Positions 1 to 7,800 of a DNA stretch of 10,914 nt are shown piece after piece; positions within the stretch are counted from its first letter, which is position 1, and each line of letters starts with the position of its first letter. Location: NCBI GenBank assembly GCA_937895465.1, contig CALAYY010000046.1:1-10914 (forward strand). Direction: 5' to 3'. This DNA comes from an uncultured Clostridia bacterium (GTDB lineage: Bacteria > Bacillota > Clostridia > Christensenellales > DUVY01). The notes below the pieces were generated by a model. That model searched no databases and was not told the DNA's origin. It saw only the letters and a list, made by a program, of their open reading frames with translations. The position numbers and the translations under genes were made by a program.

Positions 1-1873
1 GATAGTATAAGCCTAAGCTCACATCAAAATATTCCTTAAGCGTTTCTTCAACGGTAATTTCTACCGTCTTAGTCAATCCGCTTGCAGATGTTATATAAAT
101 ATATGCAGTTCCTGCTGTAATACCAGAAACAATCCCGACAGAATTGACAGTGCAAACCTTGGCATTAGTGGATACAAACATCAAATAATCATCTTCAGCA
201 CCGCCAAGTATTGCCCCTATATCAGCCATATCGCCTGTATTTAGAGAGATTTTGTCAACATCAAGGGTTATAGCTGAAATTTCATTTTTTAGCTCAAGAT
301 TAGGCGAAACAGTGACTGTAATTATCTTTTGCATTCTATTAGGCTTGCCATAACTGCTTTGGGCATAGGCTGTTATAGTAGTCCTTCCAAAGCCCTTTGC
401 CCTTATCATGCCGTTGTAAACAGTAGCAACAGATGCATTGGCACTTTCCCATATAAGAGGGTCGTTAGAGTTTTGAGGTGTTACTATTGTTTCTACAATG
501 TGAGTTTGTCCTGGATTTAGACTGATAGAATCTTTATCAAAAGATATAGCTGTTATTGGCGTAACAGTAGTAATAGTTGTAGGTGTTCCGCCAATTTTTT
601 GATAAATATTATCAATAGTAATGCTTGTGTTCAGATCATATGAATAAAAGCCTCGCATTATGGCATCTATTATTTCTCTATGTTTTGGTATCGCTGGCAA
701 GCCGGATGAAGTTGGAACGCGATTAATAATAGCAAACTGATCATCAACATCATTACGCATTCCCGTATTATCCCAGGCTACACCTACTACTTTTGCACGG
801 CGGAAATAAAGGTTCCATGCTTCATAAAAATATGCACGCTGGGGAGTATTGTTCTTGTCTGTTGCCCCGTACTCACCAAATAATATAGGTATCCCCTTTG
901 ATGTAAACTTATCTACTAGCTTGTTAATTGATGTAGCGTAATTTCTTACATCGTTTTGAGAATATGTAACACTATCCATATTGCCCATACCAAACGGCCA
1001 TGGATAGTCATGCACAGAAACCATAAACTTATTAGCTGAATTTATAGGGTCATCGGGTAACGCAAAACCATTTTCAGGGTCAGTAGTTGTGCCTATATTG
1101 GTGTATCTTCCAGACACTGCAAGCCATCTTTTTGTGTTATTTGCCCCTGTGCTACGTACCTTATCTGTAAAGATTTGATTTAGTTCCATAATAGCGGCAA
1201 CATCTTTCTTTATCTGCTCCGAATTATCGGCACCGCCTTTTACCTCATTCATTGCTTCAAAGATTAGATGCTCATCATAGTTTTTAAACCTTTCAGCTAT
1301 ATGCTCCCATGCTTTACCAAATTTTTGCTTTACTTTATCCCATTCGGAACTATTAGTTTGATAATGCGCCACATGAATCCAACCGTCCTGCTCGGCACCA
1401 TCATGATGCATGTTAATGACGGCATACATATCCTGTTTTATTGCATAATCAATTATTTGCTGAACACGATTGAGCCATAAATCTTTGATCTTATAGTCGT
1501 TTTCATCCTCAATCATTTTTCCCCATGTTATGGGAATCCTAACGGTATTAAAACCCATATTATGTACGCTGTCTAAGAGTAATTGGGTAGTAACTGCGCC
1601 TCCCTCCTGACTTTGCCATACGGTCTCACCTGGAATAAAACTACTGTGTCCATCTAGAGTGTTACCGAGGTTCCAACCCACACCCATTTCTTTGGTAAGC
1701 TGATCAGCAGAAAGTTCTCGGAAAGGTAGTGCTTGTTGCCCCTCATAAGAGACACCTTCTGCCAAAATACTATTATTAGATTTTGGAAAACTCCAAATTG
1801 GCAAAACGCCAATCAACATAATTGCAGCAAGAAAAAAAGCCAAAGCAACTTTGCACTTTTTTATTTTCAACAT
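1..1873 (-). CDS. Secreted GH5 glycosidase with Big_2 domains, C-terminus cut by the window edge
   Basis: The frame is open from the ATG at 1873 to base 2, giving 624 residues with no stop, so the true C terminus lies outside. AGGAGG sits 5 bases before the ATG. Residues 1-38 form a signal peptide (basic start, hydrophobic 10-28, likely cut after ILA). The GH5 (beta/alpha)8 domain spans about 55-412: GWNLGN at 66-71, HH at 156-157, acid/base Glu210 in FEAMNEV, HDY at 288-290, nucleophile Glu334 in FGEYGA, and the conserved Trp367. A Big_2-type domain follows at about 438-522 and a second at about 533-608. By family knowledge it is a retaining endo-acting beta-glycanase. The GWNLGN opening suggests a GH5_4-like cellulase or xyloglucanase, but subfamily and substrate are uncertain. 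It is a diverged paralogue of the GH5 gene at 4832-7927 and last in the visible gene row. More Ig-like domains and an anchor may follow beyond the edge. Confidence 0.93.
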   Translation of the reverse strand, partial: MLKIKKCKVALAFFLAAIMLIGVLPIWSFPKSNNSILAEGVSYEGQQALPFRELSADQLTKEMGVGWNLGNTLDGHSSFIPGETVWQSQEGGAVTTQLLLDSVHNMGFNTVRIPITWGKMIEDENDYKIKDLWLNRVQQIIDYAIKQDMYAVINMHHDGAEQDGWIHVAHYQTNSSEWDKVKQKFGKAWEHIAERFKNYDEHLIFEAMNEVKGGADNSEQIKKDVAAIMELNQIFTDKVRSTGANNTKRWLAVSGRYTNIGTTTDPENGFALPDDPINSANKFMVSVHDYPWPFGMGNMDSVTYSQNDVRNYATSINKLVDKFTSKGIPILFGEYGATDKNNTPQRAYFYEAWNLYFRRAKVVGVAWDNTGMRNDVDDQFAIINRVPTSSGLPAIPKHREIIDAIMRGFYSYDLNTSITIDNIYQKIGGTPTTITTVTPITAISFDKDSISLNPGQTHIVETIVTPQNSNDPLIWESANASVATVYNGMIRAKGFGRTTITAYAQSSYGKPNRMQKIITVTVSPNLELKNEISAITLDVDKISLNTGDMADIGAILGGAEDDYLMFVSTNAKVCTVNSVGIVSGITAGTAYIYITSASGLTKTVEITVEETLKEYFDVSLGLYY

Positions 1874-1878
1874 AATTT

Positions 1879-1884
1879 CCTCCT
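1879..1884 (-). promoter_or_regulatory. Ribosome binding site of the left GH5 gene
   Basis: AGGAGG on the minus strand lies 5 bases before the ATG at 1873 and fixes that start. The rest of the 94-base gap up to the CotH stop is very AT-rich and holds two short palindromes (1916-1925 and 1942-1958), but no convincing promoter or terminator. Confidence 0.8.
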
Positions 1885-1967
1885 ATATCAATAAAAATCA
1901 ATGCGATATAATTTTCAAATATTTGCACTTTTTTAGTACATAAATTATTTAATAATTTTGACTGCCC

Positions 1968-4646
1968 TTATATAAAATTATTAATATTATTAATCCATGG
2001 AATCATGGTATTTAACACATAGCTATTTCTGCCATTAAAAAAGGTTGACATCCTGCTTATGCGATTTGTGCGTTCGTTAATTGATTGCCACACAACAGGA
2101 AAGCGCTGTAATGTTCTATTCATTTCAGTCTGACTATATATATTTGATAATTGAGTAATTTTTTGAGATACCTTTGTCTTTTCAAATTCATCATTAGCGT
2201 AATGCTCCAGAACCTCCGCAAGCTTTGTTTTAAATTGAGCACTCTTCATAAACTTTCTGTAAAAAAGAGCAATATTTGTACCTGAATCATTATATGTTCT
2301 CATAGCGGTATTATCATAATATTTAGTGCTGGCATTTCCATAATGATCTGAACCCATTTCTGTATCATATACACAAAATCGCCATTTGCCGTCTGCATAA
2401 ATATTACTGCTATCTGTATTTCTTGTGCGCCAGCAAGCCCAATTTTTGCCCGGCCAATCCTCGTTTCTTATAAACATCTCAAAAGCAGCATAATCAATAA
2501 ACGAATCCACATCTATATATTGACATGCTTGCTCGTATTGAGCTTGAACAGAAAGGTCAGCGGTCTCAAACCATTTGACCATATTGTCATATGATACCAA
2601 ATCGCTAGTTGTTCCCTCTTCAAGCTTTGCTGTATATTGATCATCAGCTTTTACCATAATCACTTGATCCTTATCAACACCGTAATGACTGGCAAAATAA
2701 TCATCGTTAAAATCTTGTTGCAAGGTGTATAAGCCCCAATATTCGCCTTCTAAAAAAACAATACATGCACGCCCATCCTGAATACTAAGATTTCTGTCTC
2801 GAATTAAAGACTGATGCAAGACATCTGCAAACTTACAATAAAAAGCATCGTTTGCGCCAGTTCTGGCAATAAGTTTTTTGAATTTTTCCAGTTTGTTTCC
2901 CTTTGAATCCTTTACTTCGTCAAAAAATCCATATTCAAAATTATCAGCTCCTTCTTGATATTCATCTCTAGCATAAAATCGCAAGCTTTTTTGAATATCA
3001 CCGCGCGAATAACCGCCCTGTATTCTCATTCCGCAATTTTGTCCCAAGATATATTCACCATTATTCTCAAAAAAATCAATATAAACAGGGCGTTCCCATT
3101 CACGCCCTTTTTGTCTGTAATTAGCCTGTATCCATTGAGGCTCTACTCCAGGCGTATTTTTATCTTTATCATAATAATAGCCGTTAACATAAATCCCGTT
3201 ATTATAATCAAAAAGATTATCAGGGTCAGTTATGACTGAAATAAGAGATATTTGATTATTCTTAAACTCTCTCGTAAAAGATGCAGATGAGGTGCCTACA
3301 AAGTACGATGCATTGATAATTTTTGATTGGTGGTCTCCTGCTACTGCAATTGCCCGCAAAGTGAAACACTTAGGAACATTAGAGTTAAAAGGAATCGTTT
3401 TACCAGAATAAAACTGATTCATAGTGGACGGATCACGTGCAGAATAGACATTAGCACTACTGCTTCTGTCTGTTATATTAATGCTATCGCTATATTTTAT
3501 ACGCGTTGAGGATGTTAAAGGATTGGTACAATCCGTTGTATAATAAATGTCATAAGTTGATACAGGGCTGCTCTCAACAAAAAGCTTGAGATTGAATTCA
3601 GCCTCATACATTCCGCTTGGTCTAGAAGTTTTTACCGAAAAAAGGGTATCATCAACTGCAGGAGGCTGATCATCAATATCTGTCCAAGATCCGTCAATAA
3701 GGCTTCTCGGTCTGTAAATTAGATTTTTTGTTTCTCGATAATCAATAATTTCAGCGTCTTGGGCGTTATTATCAGTATCTGTAAAGTTGATTCTTCTTAA
3801 TGCTTTTTGTTTTGATTGTTCTTCAAGATACGCAGTTTCATAACCGTCTGGGACAGGGCTTGTGGAGTCATTTCCACGTATAGAGAGCATGTCTATATAC
3901 CCTTCAGCTTTAGTGCCTTCGCCGTCCAGATCAAACGGGTTTGAAACAGATAAAGCATTCGTGTTTGAAAGCAAACAAACTTTAAGTGTTTTGTTAACAA
4001 AAAACACATCTTTCCATTCTAAATCATATTTAGTAATTTTAAGAAATAGCTTTGAATCTTCTGTTGAGTTGACGTACATTGTTAAAACTATAAGAAAAGA
4101 ATGCTTTGAAGGAATTACACCTGTTAGATTCAATTTCTCCCAAACGTTGCCTGTACTGGCAGCTTGGATAGAGTAACCGCTCAAGTTTATATCATCGTTA
4201 GTAGGGTTATATAATTCTATAAAGGAATTAGAACCTGCCTGAGCGTCATTATTCTTATTGCCTATTCCATAAATCTGATGAATAATAAGATGTTTTGAAG
4301 GTTGGGTTGTGTCCTCGATAACAGTAATGTCAATAATCGTATCTTTGGTAATGGTTATTACATACGTACCTTCAACAATATTTATCTCAACATCGTTAAC
4401 TTTCACTACAGCAGAAAAGTTTTCAAGAGTGTTAAATGTCAATTCATACGTACCTGCAGTATATTTTGCGGACGGTTCAATATTGTCAATTTTAACTTCA
4501 GTAATTTCTTGAGCTTTATTGATAATTACATTATATTTAATATTATTATCGCCGCTATTGCCATTGTTAAGGTTACAGCCTGCCAATACCCCGATACAAA
4601 GAATAATATATATACATAATGCTTTTTTTATAAAGTTTTTTTTCAT
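1968..4646 (-). CDS. CotH kinase-like lipoprotein with lamin-tail and chitobiase-C-like domains
   Basis: The protein has 892 residues. The N terminus is a lipoprotein signal: a Lys-rich start, a hydrophobic stretch 9-20 and lipobox LAGC with Cys24. Domains in order: a 70-residue module (about 42-111) also found at the end of the neighbouring GH5; a lamin-tail (LTD) beta-sandwich from about 118 with SFIELYNPTNDDINLSGYSI; a chitobiase/hexosaminidase C-terminal-like domain at about 336-450; and a CotH domain at about 466-870. CotH hallmarks are GMRIQGGYSR (539-548) followed by KSLRF, GLYTL (638-642), RNEDWPGKN (727-735) and WRFCVYDTE (755-763), whose Asp761 is a candidate metal ligand. CotH proteins are atypical secreted protein kinases, known from Bacillus spore coats, and dockerin-bearing CotH proteins occur in cellulosomal clostridia. 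No dockerin is seen here. The protein should sit on the outer face of the membrane; its substrate is unknown. Kinase activity is inferred only from the family. Confidence 0.9.
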   Translation of the reverse strand: MKKNFIKKALCIYIILCIGVLAGCNLNNGNSGDNNIKYNVIINKAQEITEVKIDNIEPSAKYTAGTYELTFNTLENFSAVVKVNDVEINIVEGTYVITITKDTIIDITVIEDTTQPSKHLIIHQIYGIGNKNNDAQAGSNSFIELYNPTNDDINLSGYSIQAASTGNVWEKLNLTGVIPSKHSFLIVLTMYVNSTEDSKLFLKITKYDLEWKDVFFVNKTLKVCLLSNTNALSVSNPFDLDGEGTKAEGYIDMLSIRGNDSTSPVPDGYETAYLEEQSKQKALRRINFTDTDNNAQDAEIIDYRETKNLIYRPRSLIDGSWTDIDDQPPAVDDTLFSVKTSRPSGMYEAEFNLKLFVESSPVSTYDIYYTTDCTNPLTSSTRIKYSDSINITDRSSSANVYSARDPSTMNQFYSGKTIPFNSNVPKCFTLRAIAVAGDHQSKIINASYFVGTSSASFTREFKNNQISLISVITDPDNLFDYNNGIYVNGYYYDKDKNTPGVEPQWIQANYRQKGREWERPVYIDFFENNGEYILGQNCGMRIQGGYSRGDIQKSLRFYARDEYQEGADNFEYGFFDEVKDSKGNKLEKFKKLIARTGANDAFYCKFADVLHQSLIRDRNLSIQDGRACIVFLEGEYWGLYTLQQDFNDDYFASHYGVDKDQVIMVKADDQYTAKLEEGTTSDLVSYDNMVKWFETADLSVQAQYEQACQYIDVDSFIDYAAFEMFIRNEDWPGKNWACWRTRNTDSSNIYADGKWRFCVYDTEMGSDHYGNASTKYYDNTAMRTYNDSGTNIALFYRKFMKSAQFKTKLAEVLEHYANDEFEKTKVSQKITQLSNIYSQTEMNRTLQRFPVVWQSINERTNRISRMSTFFNGRNSYVLNTMIPWINNINNFI
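4317..4523 (-). repeat. Shared module, CotH copy
   Basis: This stretch codes for CotH-protein residues 42-110. It aligns without gaps to GH5 residues 931-999 (coded by 4931-5137), with 37 of 71 positions identical in a by-eye alignment that runs two residues further. Conserved blocks are YELTF, AVVKVND and IDITV. It follows the lipidated Cys24 after a short Asn/Gly-rich linker. Codons differ at many synonymous positions, so this is an old duplication or shuffling event rather than a recent copy. Confidence 0.85.
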
Positions 4647-4654
4647 AATTTATA

Positions 4655-4658
4655 CCTC
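4655..4658 (-). promoter_or_regulatory. Ribosome binding site of the CotH gene
   Basis: GAGG on the minus strand lies 8 bases before the ATG at 4646, in an otherwise AT-rich leader. It is weaker than the AGGAGG sites of the neighbouring genes but correctly spaced and supports the start. The leader also contains TATAGT, without a matching -35 element. Confidence 0.6.
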
Positions 4659-4720
4659 AAAAAGTAATTATTTTCTTCAATGACTATACATTGCCATAAA
4701 AATCAAATCTAACGGAATGA

Positions 4721-4803
4721 AATTTGGCGAGAAATTCTAGCGGTTTTTGCTTTTAGAACATAATTCTAAAAATTATCTTGACCGTGAAAGTTCTCGCCAA
4801 ATT
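4721..4803. repeat. 83-base near-continuous inverted repeat between GH5 and CotH genes
   Basis: The outer arms AATTTGGCGAGAA (4721-4733) and TTCTCGCCAAATT (4791-4803) are perfectly complementary over 13 bases. Inside, CGGT (4741-4744) can pair with ACCG (4781-4784), and TTTTAGAA (4751-4758) with TTCTAAAA (4764-4771) around a 5-base loop. As RNA it would form one long hairpin. It begins 28 bases after the GH5 stop and lies 74 bases before the CotH start. No clear U-tract follows on the minus strand, so a standard Rho-independent terminator is unlikely. A processing or mRNA-stabilising hairpin that separates expression of the two genes, or a small MITE-like insert, would both fit. Confidence 0.7.
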
Positions 4804-4831
4804 CTCTTAATTTTTAATTAAAGTCGCGGCA

Positions 4832-7800
4832 TCAAATTGATTTTTTCTTGAAGAAAATGAAAGCGCTGAGTGCTAATATTGGCAGTATTGCCGCTTTAGA
4901 GCCTCCGCAACCTTTTTTGGCAGGAGTTTTCGTTACTGTGATATCAATAGTTGTATTTGCATCTATTGTAATTGTGTATTTACCTTCTGATGCTGTAACA
5001 ACAGTATCATTAACTTTTACTACTGCAGTATATCCGTCCTTTACACTAAACGTTAATTCATAGCTTCCTGTTGCATATTGTCTAGAAGGCGTCAAGTCAT
5101 CAATCTTAATGTTGGTAATCTCAGCCGCCTCATTAATAGCTAACGAAAACATCGATGTAAACTCGTATGATTCTGTCTTTATATTGCCGTAAGCGTCAGA
5201 AGCTGTTACTTTAACGGTATAATTACCTACTTCTAAAGGTGTAAATAAATATGCACCATCTACTTTATTAACTTCTAAGACATCTGAGCCATGTTCTACA
5301 ACGACTGCAACATCAAATTCATGAGGCTCAGGCAAATCACCATTAAGACTTGAAACATCAAAAACAATTTCCATTTCTTCGCCTAATGTCACTTGTTGTT
5401 CCATATCAAATGTTATGACTGGAGGCGTCTTACTGGGTGCAGCTCCGTTAACTACAGTAATAGTTTTTGATGCAAATGACGAATTCCCAAACTCATCCTC
5501 TGCTTTAGCACGTACAAGAATTTTTCCGAAAGCATTCGGTAAAAAGATGCCATTATTAACAGGTAATTCAAAGCCTCCAAGTGATACATTCATAGTAATG
5601 TTAAGTGGCTTAGTTACATCAGGATTGTCAGTTTGGGCATCATAAGAAATTCTTGTAAGCCAATTACGCACAATAGTGTCTGGCATATCAATGCTTATTG
5701 TAGGAGCAATGCTACTTGGATCGGCATCACGGTAAACACGTTCATCATCGTAACTTGGTGTTAAGCCGCTGACTGTAACATCAAAAATACATGACACCCC
5801 GCTAGGTGTAGAGGCTGTAATTTTAGCAGTTCCGTTGCTCACAGCTATAATATCCATTGATGCTTTTCCTAAAACTGGCGTAACAGCAAGACTAGATGCA
5901 GGTATAGCAACACTTGTATCTGATGAAACAAAAGAAATCTTTTCGTTAGCATTAGCTGGTGCAACAGTTGCAGTTGCTTCTTTTATAGATTCGGATGCGT
6001 TTAAAGAAATAGCACCTGAAGCAGTAAGCCCTGTAACATCGCCGACCTCAGGCGTTCCTACCGTAACAAGAACCTGTTTTTCAATTCCTGAGTTGGTTGA
6101 AACTGTAACATAAGTCTTTCCTTGTGAAATAGCTACAAGCTTGCCCACACTGTTGACTGATACTACAGACGGATCAGCTGATCTATAATAGACCGTGTCT
6201 CCTTTTCTTAAGCCTTGTGCTGTAACATCCAACTGAGCCTTAGATTGAGCTACTGTATTACTAGAAATCCAGTTAGTACCTTCTGAATTAGTTGTCCAAA
6301 GATCTGGATCAGAAATCGAAATGGATGAAGGAACATTGATTGTGCCTGAAGAAGCAATAGAATCGTCAGGATAAGCCGTTACAGTAAGCGTCTCTTTCAT
6401 AGTACGCCCTGTGTCACGTGTGCTTTGGGCATACGCAGTAATCGTTGCCTTGCCCGTTCCCTTAGCTCTTATATAACCATTATACACGGTAGCTATTGAA
6501 GAGTCCGAGCTAGTCCAGATAATAGGGTCATTGTTATCTATTGGCTTGCACGTTGCAGTTACCTGATAATCTGAGCCTACACGCAAGTTAAGATGGCTTT
6601 TAGAAAGCGTAATTTCTGTAACAGGCTTTACTTCTGTAAAATTCTTATCATCACCAGGGATGGTATTGTAAATTTGGTTGAGACCTATACTAGGATCGTC
6701 ATAAAAGTAATATCCTCTTATCGTTGCATCAATAGCATACGGTCTCCAAGCTGTACCATCCTCACGGTTTATGACGGCAAAATAATCGTTACTCGTGGAA
6801 CCTCCAGTGCCTCTTTTCATACTGCCGTTATCCCAAATAGCACCTACCGTCATACTTCTCTTAAAGTATGCATTCATCATCTCAAACCAATAAGCAACAG
6901 CCTTATCGTTGTCTTCTTGGAAATAAGTCTTATCTCCTGCACCGTATTCGCCAAACCAAATTGGAATACCTTGCAAAGTATAACCATTAATGAGTTTTTG
7001 AATTTGTCCTGCATAAGCTAGCGCTTGAGAACGAGAGTAGCCAGGTAATCCAGGGTTACTAAGCCCCAATTGATAGTCATAATCATGTATAGAAAACATA
7101 AATCTATTGGTGGAGCTAAGCGGATCATCAGGAAATTTAAAGCCATTTGACTTATCTGCAGAGGTGTCAATATTGGTATATCTTCCGCAAACAACCAGCC
7201 AACGTTTTTCATTATTGTTACCGGTAGCGCGTATTTCATCTGTAAATATTTGATTAAGCTCAATTATAGCTTTGGTGTCGCTTTTTACACCAGCCACACT
7301 TGCGTCAGTACCAGCAACCTCATTCATAGACTCAAACAAGAGATGCTCATCATAATCCTTAAAACGGTCTGATATCTGTCTCCATCCTGCACCGTATCTA
7401 GCTTTGGTATTAATCCAAGTAGGGCTATTGGCACCTCCCGTACGGAAAGCATCTACTCCGCTGCTAATCCATTTATCATGGTGCATATTGACGGCAACAT
7501 ACATATCCAGACTGATAATGTAGTCAACAACATCTTGAACACGGTCAAGATAAGCTTGATCAAGCTCATAAGGATACGATTTTCCTAGATTTACATATTG
7601 ATCATTACTCCAAGTAACAGGAAGACGGACTGAGTTAAAGCCCATGTCATGTACCCTTTTGAAAAATTCTTGTGTTGCTTTGGGGTTGCCCCAACCTGAT
7701 TCTGCTCCAGCGTCAAAACGATTGCCCAAGTTCCAACCAACTCCCATCTCGTCAACCAGTTCTTCAGCGGTTAATTCTCTATAAGGATTTGACAAAACAG

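Noticed and set aside
1942..1958. Possible terminator hairpin after the CotH stop
   Set aside because: The stem is only A-T pairs with a very small loop and no U-tract follows on the transcript, so it would not be a stable Rho-independent terminator.
4681..4710. Possible promoter (TATAGT) in front of the CotH gene
   Set aside because: No acceptable -35 element is found at 16-18 bases, and such -10-like words are frequent in AT-rich sequence.
4858..4871. TGAAAGCGCTGAGT, close to the CcpA cre consensus
   Set aside because: It has two mismatches and lies inside the 3' coding end of the GH5 gene, where it encodes the anchor helix. A similar chance match occurs around 2098-2111 inside the CotH gene.
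4302..6113. Several plus-strand open frames opposite the CotH and GH5 genes
   Set aside because: They are antisense shadows of strongly supported coding sequence, with no ribosome sites and no protein-family features.
7018..7263. 81-codon open frame on the minus strand inside the GH5 gene
   Set aside because: It lies wholly within the well-supported GH5 catalytic domain in another frame and shows no recognisable motif or leader of its own.
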